The position numbers and the translations under genes were made by a program. From the NCBI GenBank assembly GCA_013141065.1, contig JABFRR010000021.1:1-51972 (forward strand): 51,972 nt of DNA, in the 5' to 3' direction. Numbering within the stretch: position 1 is the stretch's first letter; each line of letters opens with the position of its first letter. This document shows positions 8,384 through 17,608 of the stretch, one piece after another. Origin of the DNA: Bacteriovoracaceae bacterium (GTDB taxonomy: Bacteria; Bdellovibrionota; Bacteriovoracia; Bacteriovoracales; Bacteriovoracaceae). The notes beneath the pieces were generated by a model. It had not been told where the DNA came from, ran no database searches, and saw only the letters and a program-made list of their open reading frames with translations.

Positions 8384-9430
8384 TTAAGAGTAATCTTCTT
8401 CGTCCTTGGTAAGCCCCAAAAGAGTGGTGGCCATAGGGAGCTTTTTTCGCTTAAGGCTTTCTAAAACATTACTTAAAATAAGGTCTCCTGCCCTGTACCT
8501 TCGACCGTAATCCTTTAGTGAGTAAAAGATTTTCATGCTCACCCATGATTCAGTCACTTCCATAATTAATACCCTTGGTTCAGGGTCATGTAAAACTTCT
8601 GGAACTGATTTCACACCTTCGAGTATAGCGGCCTTAGCTTTTAAAATATCAATATCAAATGGAAAACGAAATAGCTGACCAAAGCGTGCGGGTTTGTTTT
8701 TTTCAGAAAAAATAATGAGCTGGCTTTGAGCAATGGTTTTATTGGGGATGACTATTAATTCGTCTCCGTGGCCTATGAGTGAAGTCGCTCTCCAAGTAAT
8801 TTCTTGAATTTGTCCTATCCACTTTTCACTGCCGTTATGAATTTCAACCCAGTCTTCGATTTGAAATGGTCGCTCAATTTGCAGTGCCACTCCAGAAAAT
8901 AAATTTCCCAGAGTGTCTTGTAGCGCCAGACCCAAGACAATCGTAAAAATTGCAGAGGTTGCCAATACGGTAGCGATGTTAAATCCAAATACATCGGCTG
9001 CAACCCAACTCACAATGAATGTAGAAAAGAGCAGGGTGAATAAATTGGCCAACAGGCGAGGAACCCCTTGACTCATGTTCGCCCAAAAAAGATAAAGATA
9101 AACATAAATTTGAGCTGAGCGAATAAGAACAATGATCATTGAAATAAAAGAGAGTAATCCAAGATAATTGACGATTTTTAAAATGTAATAGTCTGCCCAA
9201 CTCGATTGAACAGTTGTCCAATGAATAATAGCGAGGGTCATGGAAAACAATAAATAATTAATAGTTTTTTTAAAGCGATATTTTAAATTAAAATGTCTTT
9301 TCTCTGTGATTTTTTTGAGAAAAATTTTATAAAAACCCCATCCCAAAATTAAAAAGGAAATAAATACAATATAAGATTCGAGTTGAATATAAAACTCGAT
9401 TTTATCAATTGGTAGGCCTTTTGGATTCAT
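8384..9430 (-). CDS. mscS: MscS-family mechanosensitive channel
   Basis: A 348-residue inner-membrane protein with about five N-terminal transmembrane segments. The pore-lining helix and following beta domain are typical of MscS: FGFNIATVLATSAIFTIVLG, then LALQDTLGNLFSG, then QIERPFQIEDWVEI, and later a WRATSL...IPNKTIA segment. Such channels release solutes on hypo-osmotic shock. The gene starts 8 bp after the end of glsA and has GAGA before its ATG, so the two are almost surely cotranscribed. It is closer to the short YnaI/YbdG-like members than to the giant KefA type, judged by length. Confidence 0.9.
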   Translation of the reverse strand: MNPKGLPIDKIEFYIQLESYIVFISFLILGWGFYKIFLKKITEKRHFNLKYRFKKTINYLLFSMTLAIIHWTTVQSSWADYYILKIVNYLGLLSFISMIIVLIRSAQIYVYLYLFWANMSQGVPRLLANLFTLLFSTFIVSWVAADVFGFNIATVLATSAIFTIVLGLALQDTLGNLFSGVALQIERPFQIEDWVEIHNGSEKWIGQIQEITWRATSLIGHGDELIVIPNKTIAQSQLIIFSEKNKPARFGQLFRFPFDIDILKAKAAILEGVKSVPEVLHDPEPRVLIMEVTESWVSMKIFYSLKDYGRRYRAGDLILSNVLESLKRKKLPMATTLLGLTKDEEDYS

Positions 9431-9438
9431 AAAATTTC

Positions 9439-10371
9439 TCAGTTATGTGTTGATCTAAACATCGAGAGCTTATATTTTTTAACGAGTTCTTTAATTGCCA
9501 AGACACCTCTAATGGAATGTCCTTGTTGGTCAATTAAGGGAGAGTAGGCGGCAATTCCCATTTTTCCAGGTACGACGGCCAAGAGACCACCACTCACACC
9601 GCTTTTGGCAGGTAGGCCAACTGTATAGGCCCATTCTCCTGCAGAGTCATACATACCACAAGTGAGCATAAGACTAAGAACGTCTGCAATATAATCAGGT
9701 TTAACAATGATTTTTTTTGTTTGAGGTTGCACTCCATTATTGGCGAGTGTTCCGGCCATCAAAGCGAGATCAATGGTATTAACTAGTATTGAACATTGCT
9801 TGAAATAAAGGTCGAGAGATTCGTCAATGTCATCTCCAATAACATCGAAATGCCTGAGTAGATGAGCAATTGAGCGATTTCGGTGTGCTGTTTGTTTTTC
9901 TGATTGGAATACTTTTTCATCTATTGCGAGTTGGTGGTTGGTGTATGCACCAAATAAATCTAAAACTCTTTTTTCTCTCGATAAGCCTTTTTGGTCTTTG
10001 ATAAAACTACTGACAGCAATGGCCCCAGAATTAATCATGGGGTTATAAGGTCGGTGAGTTTGTTTTTCTAGTTCTACGATTGAATTAAAAGCTTCTCCAC
10101 TTGGCTCAACTCCGACACGACTGCGCATAAATTCTCGTCCATGTTCTTCTAAGGCCATGGCGTATACGAAAGGTTTAGAAGTTGACTGGAGTGTAAATGG
10201 AACTTCGACATCACCTGCTTGGTAGATTGTTCCGTCGCAAGTGACGATGGCCATGGCAAATTTGTCAGTGGCGACTCGTGCCAATTCAGGAATATAGTTA
10301 GCTGTTGTACCTTCTGTGTTTGAACGGTGCTTTTGGATTAATTCTTGAAGATAAGTATTTAAGTTTTCCAT
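9439..10371 (-). CDS. glsA: Glutaminase
   Basis: A 310-residue cytosolic glutaminase that hydrolyses glutamine to glutamate and ammonia. It is a serine-dependent enzyme of the beta-lactamase fold: STSKPF holds the catalytic Ser-x-x-Lys, followed by GVEPSGEAFNS, NPMINSGAIA, and GLPAKSGVSGG near the C-terminus. The start at ATG 10371 gives the usual family length; a GTG 13 codons upstream would add an atypical charged leader. TACTAT lies 6 nt before this ATG and no Shine-Dalgarno sequence is present, fitting a leaderless message. First gene of a likely operon glsA-mscS-(two-receiver gene)-msrB. Confidence 0.92.
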   Translation of the reverse strand: MENLNTYLQELIQKHRSNTEGTTANYIPELARVATDKFAMAIVTCDGTIYQAGDVEVPFTLQSTSKPFVYAMALEEHGREFMRSRVGVEPSGEAFNSIVELEKQTHRPYNPMINSGAIAVSSFIKDQKGLSREKRVLDLFGAYTNHQLAIDEKVFQSEKQTAHRNRSIAHLLRHFDVIGDDIDESLDLYFKQCSILVNTIDLALMAGTLANNGVQPQTKKIIVKPDYIADVLSLMLTCGMYDSAGEWAYTVGLPAKSGVSGGLLAVVPGKMGIAAYSPLIDQQGHSIRGVLAIKELVKKYKLSMFRSTHN

Positions 10372-10422
10372 AGTGAAATAGTAGGCGCTTTTTTTTCGAT
10401 CGTCACGCACAAATTCTTAGTT

Positions 10423-10466
10423 CTTGTCTAGATGATTTAATGTGATAAATTTTATCTTGCCTAGAT
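10423..10466 (+). promoter_or_regulatory. Direct repeats upstream of the MBL gene
   Basis: CTTGTCTAGAT (10423-10433) and CTTGCCTAGAT (10456-10466) are spaced 33 bp apart, about three helical turns, in the space between divergent glsA and the MBL-fold gene. They could be binding sites for a regulator. This rests on sequence repetition alone. Confidence 0.3.
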
Positions 10467-10490
10467 TTTTTAAAACAGGAGAGGCTCTCA

Positions 10491-11336
10491 ATGAACGTAC
10501 AACATTTTTATGACAGTGAGACTTCGACATTAAGTTACATTGTTTATGACTCTCACTCAAAAGATGCAGTTATCATTGATCCAGTTTTAGATTACGACCC
10601 AGCTTCAGGTTTTGTCGAAGGACACAGTTTCCAAAAACTAGTAAATTTTATAAAAGAGCATCACTTAAAACCACTTTATTGTTTTGAAACTCATGCCCAT
10701 GCAGATCACCTGTCTTCTTCACAGTACTTAAAGGCTGAATTTCCCAATTTAATAGTGGCGATCAGTGAGAACATTAAATTTGTTCAAAAGACTTTCAAAG
10801 AAATTTTAGAGCTCCCAAGTGATACCGATGTCCAGGGTTTGCATTTTGATAAACTGATCAAGCCTAATGAATTGATTATGGCCGGAACAATAAAAATTGA
10901 AGCCATTCCAACTCCAGGTCACACTCCAGCGTGCATGAGTTTTCATATTAATAACATGGTCTTTTGTGGAGACGCTTTATTTATTGAAGATTACGGAACT
11001 GGTCGATGTGATTTCCCAGGTGGAAGTGCCGCGGCACTTTATCATTCCGTCCATGACAAGCTCTATAAACTTCCCGACGAAACAATTGTTTTTGTAGGTC
11101 ATGACTATCAACCTAATTCAAGGGAATTAAGATTTGAAACAACGATTGGGATTTCAAAACTGCAAAACAATCAGTTAAAAGAAGTCACAAGCAAAGAAAG
11201 TTTTGTGACATTAAGAGAATCTCGCGACCGTACATTAAAAGTTCCTAGGCTTCTTTTTGCAAGTATTCAAGTGAACATTCAAGCAGGAAAGCTTCCTTCT
11301 TTTTTACGACTGCCTATCTTTAAAAAAATTAATTAA
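10491..11336 (+). CDS. MBL-fold metallohydrolase, persulfide dioxygenase-like
   Basis: A 281-residue metallo-beta-lactamase-fold protein. Metal-binding motif THAHADHLSS (HxHxDH), PTPGHTPACMSF (third His), FCGDALFIEDYGTGRCDFPGG, and VGHDY (last His). The GTGRxDF segment is characteristic of ETHE1-like persulfide dioxygenases and the related Blh proteins, which oxidise glutathione persulfide in sulfide detoxification, rather than of glyoxalase II. An AGGAGAG ribosome-binding site precedes the ATG. It is divergent from glsA and ends 2 bp from the convergent gene at 11339. Confidence 0.85.
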   Translation: MNVQHFYDSETSTLSYIVYDSHSKDAVIIDPVLDYDPASGFVEGHSFQKLVNFIKEHHLKPLYCFETHAHADHLSSSQYLKAEFPNLIVAISENIKFVQKTFKEILELPSDTDVQGLHFDKLIKPNELIMAGTIKIEAIPTPGHTPACMSFHINNMVFCGDALFIEDYGTGRCDFPGGSAAALYHSVHDKLYKLPDETIVFVGHDYQPNSRELRFETTIGISKLQNNQLKEVTSKESFVTLRESRDRTLKVPRLLFASIQVNIQAGKLPSFLRLPIFKKIN

Positions 11337-11338
11337 AC

Positions 11339-12028
11339 TTAGGCCTTCGGCTTTAGGCAGTGAAAAATAACTTTTTTTGCTTCTTCTTTTTCTCGAGTAG
11401 TCAGGTAAGGATTTACCGTTTTCCAAATGGCCATTTTGTCTTTTATAGGTAAACGGCAAACACCCACACCGCTATTGATATAACATCCTGGATGGTAGCG
11501 CAGAGTGAAGTCCGTAATTTGATCACAGACTTTTTTTCTTTCATTTATTTCAGGTGGAGCACATCGCCCGTTATTAATACATTCATCTATAAGCCCTTTT
11601 TGTAAACAAACCATGACTGTATAGACCCATTCAACACCGACTTTAGTAAATTCTAAGTTTTGTATATTTTTTTCGTATGCTGAACATGTCGGAAATGCCA
11701 GTTTACTGAAGTAGTTAACTCCCACCGATTCACACTGGTAGTTTTTTTCCATGCATTTGTAAAATCCACATTTTGTATTGGGAAAGCAAAGGCTTTTTTT
11801 AGGTAAATTGAGTTCATAATAACTTTGATCAGTGAATGTCAGACAAGATTCGGGACTTGCGCCACAGTTGCCCCAGAGTTTTTCTAACGAAGGAAGATAT
11901 TGAGTGAGCAATTCATTTTCTAATACTTTTTTGACTTCAATTCCAGGGATAAGGTCTTCGGCATTTAAAAAGTTGAGTGCAAAAAAAAGTGATAGAGTCA
12001 CACAAATTTTGTAAAAGTTTGATTTCAT
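11339..12028 (-). CDS. Secreted cysteine-rich protein, unknown
   Basis: A 229-residue protein with a clear signal peptide (MKSNFYKICVTLSLFFALNFLNA). The mature part holds about 14 cysteines (for example LWGNCGASPESC, KSLCFPNTKCGFYKC, GRCAPPE), which suggests a disulfide-rich periplasmic or extracellular protein. No known domain is recognised. TAGACT lies 6 nt before the ATG with no Shine-Dalgarno sequence. It is divergent from the secreted metallopeptidase at 12151 and shares its 122-bp upstream space, so the pair could be regulated together. Confidence 0.7.
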   Translation of the reverse strand: MKSNFYKICVTLSLFFALNFLNAEDLIPGIEVKKVLENELLTQYLPSLEKLWGNCGASPESCLTFTDQSYYELNLPKKSLCFPNTKCGFYKCMEKNYQCESVGVNYFSKLAFPTCSAYEKNIQNLEFTKVGVEWVYTVMVCLQKGLIDECINNGRCAPPEINERKKVCDQITDFTLRYHPGCYINSGVGVCRLPIKDKMAIWKTVNPYLTTREKEEAKKVIFHCLKPKA

Positions 12029-12150
12029 AGAATAAGTCTAATAAGAGGCTAATGTTTTGTCACTTATTGAGGAGTTTGCGTGGCGTCAGTGAGTCAAAAA
12101 CATGACGAATATAATAGTCTTTTAAATTGAAGTTCAGTACACTGCGCTTC

Positions 12151-13005
12151 ATGAAATCCACCTTGGTTACCCTCTATTTAAGTTTCTTTTTGATTGGGTC
12201 AACTCATGCCAAGCAAAATGTCATTCCAGAAAATGATTTTAAAAACCCTCTTCAAGCTCGACCTAAGTATGCTGGTGCTGTGAATGAAAGCGATTTTAAT
12301 TTTGTTTCTAAAACACTTCATAAAATTTACGCTCCAAAAATTCTGGAAAAAGGTGGATTAAAATTCATCATGAATGCCAATTGGAAAGACGATACTGTCA
12401 ATGCTTATGCCACAAGGGAAGTTGATTCTTGGTCGGTGCATATAGCAGGTGGAATTGCGCGAGCAAAAGGAATGACAAAAGATTCGTTGGCCCTTATCAT
12501 TTGTCATGAAATAGGACACCATTTAGCTGGAGCACCTAGAACATTTCTCTATGAAGGATGGCCTTCGGCAGAAGGGCAGGCAGATTATTGGGCAACTTCA
12601 AAATGCATGAAGAAGTATTACCAAGAAATTTTTCACGAAGAAGTTTTGTTGGATCACTCTATACCAAATAAAGTTATCACTGATTGCACTGCTATTTATA
12701 AGACCAGCCCCTCTTTGAAAGTTTGTATACGTTCAATGATGGCCAGTTTAAATTTTGCAGATTTTTTAAATGCCCTTCCTGGAGCTAAAGTTGTTATTAG
12801 TATTGAAACTCCTGATACTAGACAGGTTAAAGGGACAAATACTAATGATTACCCTCGACCTCAATGCCGATTAGATACTCTTTATCAGGGAACATTGTGC
12901 GAGATTGATTCAAACGTTCTCACGTCTGACGAAGATGATAAAGCAGGTCACTGCATAGATACTAATAAGCCTGGGACTAGACCACGTTGCTGGTACAAAC
13001 CTTAA
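12151..13005 (+). CDS. Putative secreted zinc metallopeptidase
   Basis: A 284-residue protein from ATG 12151; an upstream in-frame TTG at 12127 would put eight residues in front of the signal peptide (MKSTLVTLYLSFFLIGSTHA) and is not favoured. The motif ICHEIGHHLAG is an HExxH zinc site, and SAEGQADYWAT 25-30 residues later supplies a plausible third ligand (Glu), as in gluzincins. The C-terminal third carries paired cysteines (CRLDTLYQGTLC, PRCWYKP). The same arrangement occurs in the protein at 40544, so the two are paralogues. Export suggests action on envelope or external proteins. Confidence 0.75.
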   Translation: MKSTLVTLYLSFFLIGSTHAKQNVIPENDFKNPLQARPKYAGAVNESDFNFVSKTLHKIYAPKILEKGGLKFIMNANWKDDTVNAYATREVDSWSVHIAGGIARAKGMTKDSLALIICHEIGHHLAGAPRTFLYEGWPSAEGQADYWATSKCMKKYYQEIFHEEVLLDHSIPNKVITDCTAIYKTSPSLKVCIRSMMASLNFADFLNALPGAKVVISIETPDTRQVKGTNTNDYPRPQCRLDTLYQGTLCEIDSNVLTSDEDDKAGHCIDTNKPGTRPRCWYKP

Positions 13006-13022
13006 TTTAAAAGAAGACATTC

Positions 13023-13667
13023 ATGGAATTCGTTTATTTAGTTATAGATTTTATTTTGCATATTGAAGTTCATCTCGATTACATGATTCAAACTTATCAT
13101 TACTGGACTTATCTTTTTTTATTCTTAATTATTTTTTGTGAAACTGGTGTTGTTGTTTTTCCCTTTTTGCCGGGAGATTCACTGCTTTTTGCCATTGGTG
13201 CATTTGCAGCTCGAGGCTCATTTGATTTTTGGACTATTTCACTTTCTTTATTGGCCGCAGCTATTATTGGAGACACTCTCAATTATACGATCGGAAAGTA
13301 TATTGGGCCTAAGGTCTTTGATAAAGAAGATTCGAAGCTTTTTAACAAAGCCCATCTCTATAAAGCCCATGCATTTTATGAAAAATATGGAGCGAAAACA
13401 ATAATTATCGCACGATTTATTCCTATCGTGCGAACGTTTGCTCCCTTTGTCGCGGGTGTCGGTAAAATGTCCTACAGAGAATTTATGACCTACAACGTGG
13501 TCGGTGCATTCTTATGGATTTTTTCTTTTATCCCATTAGGATATTTTTTTGGAAATCTTCCATTCGTTCAAAAAAATTTTAAACTAGTTATTGTTGCGAT
13601 AATTATTTTATCTGTTCTTCCTGCTGTCTTCGAATTCATCAGAGAAAAAAGAAAAAACAGAGCTTAA
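13023..13667 (+). CDS. DedA-family membrane protein
   Basis: A 214-residue inner-membrane protein of the DedA/VTT (SNARE-associated) family. Family marks: the re-entrant segment [17 protein letters not shown], then [34 protein letters not shown] and [21 protein letters not shown]. DedA proteins are known to take part in membrane-potential upkeep and, in some members, lipid-carrier (undecaprenyl phosphate) or phosphatidylethanolamine flipping. It starts 17 bp after the metallopeptidase and is likely cotranscribed with it. It ends 1 bp before the convergent peptidase gene. Confidence 0.92.
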   Translation: MEFVYLVIDFILHIEVHLDYMIQTYHYWTYLFLFLIIFCETGVVVFPFLPGDSLLFAIGAFAARGSFDFWTISLSLLAAAIIGDTLNYTIGKYIGPKVFDKEDSKLFNKAHLYKAHAFYEKYGAKTIIIARFIPIVRTFAPFVAGVGKMSYREFMTYNVVGAFLWIFSFIPLGYFFGNLPFVQKNFKLVIVAIIILSVLPAVFEFIREKRKNRA

Positions 13668-13668
13668 A

Positions 13669-15012
13669 TTATTTTAAGTTTCCTTCGATCGAGCTGAAGT
13701 CAGATAAATCACTCTCTTCATCTAAATCAAAGTTTTTAACTGTTTCATTGTTGTCGTAAGCATGAAATCCTTCGACTCGATAATTGAAAACTTTAGGTCC
13801 ACCTAAGTCTGTCATTATCGATCTCACCATTTCATTTTGAACAGCTTTGGCGCCCGTTATGTCAGAAGTTTGATTAAAGATCCCAAAAAAATTAAATCCA
13901 GATTTTGTACTCATGGCCCCAGCTAAACTAGAGGTGTGCATAAGTGTTCCGGTTTTTGCAACAAAAGAATTTTTTAGGTCACTTGAATTAAGTCTATTTC
14001 TAAAAGTACCTGCATCACTTCCTGGTACGGCCACTACATCTTCAATTTCTTTACCTTGTCTTTCCGCAGAGTCTTTCAGTGCACTGATTAAATCTAGCAT
14101 AATGGCACATGTTGCAAAGTTGTCATAACGAGAGCCACTGATATGAGTCGGTAATCCACTGCCGTTATATAGTTTGATTTGATCTTTGCTTAAGCTGAAT
14201 CTATCTGCTAAAAACGCTTCAAATTTTGAAGCTCCTCCTAGGTCTTGGAAGATTGTCTGTGAAGAATAATTATTCGACTTAACGTTAGTTTCTTTTAGGT
14301 ATTTATGTAATTCAGGAGATGACATTGTTAAGACTCTTACTTCATCATTTGATTCAGTAATGTCACCGAATGGGTTGGTTTCACTATATTCAACACTATC
14401 AACTTTCATTTTAATATCGCTAACAAAGCGATCTTTTTTTGCCAGTCCTTTTAATCGATCGTATTCAGCTTTAAATAATTTACTCCAAGATTCCGTATTA
14501 AAATATGTTTTTAAATGTTTAGCATTTGAATCTCTAGTAATTAATGGATAAACATCAGTGTGAGTTTGTGCATTTGGATTAATTTGAATCAATTTATCAA
14601 ACGTAATTTTAGAAAAGTGTGTGTAGCCCAAGCGATTAAGTTCTGAAACTAAAAAAAGCATTTTTTCGTTACTCATGAAAGGATCAAAACTTCCCTTAAT
14701 GTGAAGATGATCACCTTTGATAATCAATTTAGTTTCATATCGATAGCTGATACCTTTTTCTTCGACGGCCCAAAGAGATGTGAGGAGCTTAGAAACTGAG
14801 GCCAATCTAATTTGTAGATCAATATTTTGACCTTGAACTTTTCCTTCCCCGTCTGTGAAGCAGTATGATTGTTGATTTTTAGGATTTACTTTATAAGTAG
14901 TGAGGAATTTATCAAAATCCTTATCGGTTTTTTCTGAGGCGAAGCCATTTGCCAATGGAAGAATGCTCAAAAGTGCGAGAGTGTACGAAGTCATTTTTTT
15001 AGAAGATTTCAT
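13669..15012 (-). CDS. dacB: D-alanyl-D-alanine carboxypeptidase, PBP4 (DacB)-like
   Basis: A 447-residue protein from ATG 15012, chosen because GAGG lies before it and it opens a signal peptide (MTSYTLALLSILPLANGFAS); an in-frame ATG further upstream would bury the signal. Peptidase S13 motifs: SVSK (Ser72-x-x-Lys75), YNGSGLP (the SxN-region), and AKTGTL (KTG). It acts in the periplasm and trims or cleaves peptidoglycan cross-links (DD-carboxypeptidase/endopeptidase). In predatory relatives PBP4-type enzymes round the prey cell; that link is knowledge from Bdellovibrio and is only suggestive here. Confidence 0.88.
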   Translation of the reverse strand: MKSSKKMTSYTLALLSILPLANGFASEKTDKDFDKFLTTYKVNPKNQQSYCFTDGEGKVQGQNIDLQIRLASVSKLLTSLWAVEEKGISYRYETKLIIKGDHLHIKGSFDPFMSNEKMLFLVSELNRLGYTHFSKITFDKLIQINPNAQTHTDVYPLITRDSNAKHLKTYFNTESWSKLFKAEYDRLKGLAKKDRFVSDIKMKVDSVEYSETNPFGDITESNDEVRVLTMSSPELHKYLKETNVKSNNYSSQTIFQDLGGASKFEAFLADRFSLSKDQIKLYNGSGLPTHISGSRYDNFATCAIMLDLISALKDSAERQGKEIEDVVAVPGSDAGTFRNRLNSSDLKNSFVAKTGTLMHTSSLAGAMSTKSGFNFFGIFNQTSDITGAKAVQNEMVRSIMTDLGGPKVFNYRVEGFHAYDNNETVKNFDLDEESDLSDFSSIEGNLK

Positions 15013-15268
15013 TTTATTCCTCAATTTCATTAAGAGAGAGATCTCAGTAGGCATTTGTATAGCTCGGTGTGCTATTTTGATCAAGTCTCTTGTAAATTCT
15101 ATAGGTTCCTGGTTTTTGGAGTCATTTTGTCCCCAAATTAGTTAAAAAATACTGAACAAATTAGGAGAAAAAATCAAAATTCTTACATTGTAATCAGGTA
15201 TTTGGTCATTAGACTGAGCATGAGTTATCTTTATTTTATTGATACAAGAAAATATAAAAGGAGAGTTT

Positions 15269-15862
15269 ATGAAAACTTTATTAGCATTGCTTTTTACGTC
15301 TTTAATTTTTACTGGTTGTGAAAAAATTGAAGGTCAATTAAACGTGACAACTGATCTTAAGCTTAGAAATTCAAAAAAAGTTGTTAAGACTTTGACTGTC
15401 GGAACTTATACTGCAGATATTAAGGCGAATACAAAAAAGAAGATTACTCTTCGCTTGAACAATGATGCTAACGAAAAATTTGAATTTAATGTTCCAGACA
15501 AGTCAATTCCACAAAATGGCCCATTTAGAGTTCTGTCTGATGTTGTAGGTCAACCAGTTGATCTTAACGGAAACGTGACAACTGTAGTGACGAATTCTGA
15601 AAGAAGACAAGTTTTTGAATCATGTCAGTATCAAGAAGCAGTCCAAGTTTGTGCTCCTACTGGGCCAAATGGTGGTGTTGTTTGTTCAATCCAGTACCAA
15701 ACACGTTTTGGATCTCGTTGGATTAGTTATTATGACCGTAGAACTGATAAAGACTTAACTCTCTCTATCAGTGCAGTAGGTTCATCTGTAGAGAGTGCTC
15801 AATTCCAAGGTGATATTGCTTGGATTGATAGAATTGTTTTAAGTGAAACTCAGTGTAGATAA
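15269..15862 (+). CDS. Lipoprotein, unknown function
   Basis: A 197-residue protein from ATG 15269, which has AAAGGAG before it; an in-frame TTG at 15239 precedes this site and is not used. The N-terminus is a lipoprotein signal (LLFTSLIFTGC, lipobox ending at Cys), so the protein is lipid-anchored in the envelope. The mature part is rich in beta-type sequence and has a cysteine group CQYQEAVQVCAP...VVC. No family is recognised. A hairpin terminator follows. Confidence 0.75.
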   Translation: MKTLLALLFTSLIFTGCEKIEGQLNVTTDLKLRNSKKVVKTLTVGTYTADIKANTKKKITLRLNNDANEKFEFNVPDKSIPQNGPFRVLSDVVGQPVDLNGNVTTVVTNSERRQVFESCQYQEAVQVCAPTGPNGGVVCSIQYQTRFGSRWISYYDRRTDKDLTLSISAVGSSVESAQFQGDIAWIDRIVLSETQCR

Positions 15863-15873
15863 TTAATTGAGTA

Positions 15874-15903
15874 GTAGGGCCTATTTGTAAAAATTAGGCC
15901 CTA
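15874..15903. terminator. Hairpin terminator between converging genes
   Basis: AGGGCCTA pairs with TAGGCCC around an A/T loop, followed by ATTCTTT on the plus strand. Before the ISAzo13-like element landed, this hairpin stood between the lipoprotein gene and the convergent gene now ending at 17207, so it probably served both. Confidence 0.6.
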
Positions 15904-15914
15904 TTCTTTACTTA

Positions 15915-17228
15915 GGGCTTGTCAAAAAATAAGTACTCATTCTTTGGTCATGCTTTAGTGCTAGGTTTTATTGTATAATTCCATTCACCATGAAAAGAAT
16001 GTTTTAGAAGATTAATTTTTTTCAGTTCTTGATCAGTAACTTCAATTCCTTTTTTATATGTTTTTTATCCAGTCTGGCCTTAACTGATAATCCAGTTTTG
16101 GTTTTAGTTGAAGCAATTAAATTTATTATTACCTCATATGAAAGTAATGGTTTTCCTCTCCAGTTTATACTAATAAATGAAAACAATCTGTGTTCAATTT
16201 TATTCCACTTGCTCGTTCGGGAGGAAATGACAAACCGTAATTTCAAGATTCTCTCTATTGGATAGTTTTTGAACTTCTTTTTTCCAGAGTCTTGATCGGT
16301 AACCATTACTCCCACCAGCGTCAGCAAATATTAATAATTTCGTCGAGTCTGGATATCGTTTACTTCCCATCTTTAGCCACCACTGTCTTATGCTTTCAAC
16401 TGCAAACTCAGCGGTGTCTGAGCTAATCCCTACATTAACCCAGCCTTTATTATCTCCAATATCATACACTCCGTAAGGGACGGCTTTTGAGATTTTCGGG
16501 TCTGGAAAGTCATGGCCATTAACTTCAATCGGTTTTCCCTTTTTGCTTAATTCTCTCCCTACATTCTTATAATTCCCAACCAATTCTTTCTTTTTGGCAT
16601 CCACGGATATTGCTGGATCGTTATTTTTCAAAAATTTCTTTGCAAGTTTATTTATATATAAAAATTGCCTGTTGCGATCTGGCTCGTCGGCTCCCTCTTT
16701 TGTTTTTTATTACCCTGAAGACTGTACTCAAGCTCATGTAGAATCGAAGCCACAGTCTGATGACTAACATCTAATTTTCTTTTTTAATGCATCGGAAATA
16801 TTTCGCACACTTTTACAAGTCCACCTAAGTGGATTTTCAGGATCTCCACGAGTCTCTGGTTCGATAATTTCTTGTAGAATCTTGGTTAATTCTGGATTTG
16901 TCTCGACTGAGCGCTTGCGTCCGCCACCTTCTCTTCGAACAGATATTAATTTTTTAGGTTTCTTCTTTAGCTCTTTAATTCCGCGACGAATTGTTGAAAC
17001 CGCTGCACCTGAAATATTAGATAGGATTTTAATTCCACCATAACCTATGGACTCGGCTTCTGCTGCTAATAAAATTCTTCGCTGTCGCTCGTTAAGCTCA
17101 GGAAGGACGCCAGATAATTTTATTTTAAGTTCATCTTGAAGTTTTTTATTCACTTCAATATGAAATCATACTTTTTTCATTCGGCCAAATATAATCTCAA
17201 GAATGATCACTTATTTTTTGACAGTCCC
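15915..17228 (-). mobile_element. ISAzo13-like insertion sequence
   Basis: Inverted ends of about 31 bp: GGGCTTGTCAAAAAATAAGT at 15915 and, on the other strand, GGGACTGTCAAAAAATAAGT ending at 17228, with a further CATTCTT shared. A TTA target duplication flanks it (15912-15914 and 17229-17231). Removing the element restores a natural stop codon for the gene at 17207, which confirms the boundaries. It contains one broken transposase gene. Confidence 0.87.
16022..17153 (-). pseudogene. ISAzo13-family transposase, frameshifted
   Basis: Pieces in order: an N-terminal helix-turn-helix part (LNERQRRILLAAEAESIGYG, GGGRKRS), then SVDAKKKELVGNYKN (first Asp), FADAGGSNGYRSRLWK (second Asp), and SKWNKIEHRLFSFIS (Glu). 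These are the hallmarks of the ISAzo13 (Rhodopirellula-type) transposase. Single-base changes in A runs near 16780 and 16700, and in the CC/T runs near 16215, break the frame into three pieces. Otherwise the protein is complete end to end. Confidence 0.87.
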
Positions 17229-17578
17229 TTACGCCAGGCCGGGCCTGGATTAACAGCGTAAGACAGTCTGGTTTTTATAATTGTTTCTATGATTTTTTCT
17301 TGTTCGATATACTCAGCAATTTCCTCTTCAATTTCTTGGTCGTTAGAGCTCAATAGAATTCCGCTTATATAATGTGTATAGACATCTTCACCTGTTTTTA
17401 AATCACTTGAGGTGATGAGTAAGTTATAAGAAGCTAGTGTGCCTTTTTTTAATTCAATCATTGTTTGATTCGGTAGGCGATTAAATTTATCCCCCATAAA
17501 AATTGAAATATCAGTATAGCTTTCTTTTTCAAGAGTAATATGGAAGTGGATGTTTTTATATTCTGTCGAAAATTTCAT
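17207..17578 (-). CDS. Unknown small protein, C-terminus altered by IS
   Basis: A 123-residue reading of which the last six residues (GLSKNK) and the stop are encoded by the ISAzo13 inverted repeat. With the IS and one TTA removed, the gene ends ...GPAWRK followed directly by TAA, giving 117 residues. The protein is acidic towards the C-terminus (EIEEEIAEYIEQEKI) and no domain is recognised. It is divergent from the histone-fold gene at 17609 with only 30 bp between the starts. Confidence 0.65.
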   Translation of the reverse strand: MKFSTEYKNIHFHITLEKESYTDISIFMGDKFNRLPNQTMIELKKGTLASYNLLITSSDLKTGEDVYTHYISGILLSSNDQEIEEEIAEYIEQEKIIETIIKTRLSYAVNPGPAWRKGLSKNK

Positions 17579-17596
17579 GTTAAACTTACTCTAACA

Positions 17597-17602
17597 TAAA
17601 AT
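17597..17602 (+). promoter_or_regulatory. -10-like hexamer for a leaderless start
   Basis: TAAAAT ends 6 nt before ATG 17609 and there is no Shine-Dalgarno sequence. A transcript from this element would begin at or next to the start codon. The same spacing recurs at several other genes in the window. Confidence 0.4.
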
Positions 17603-17608
17603 TTAAAA

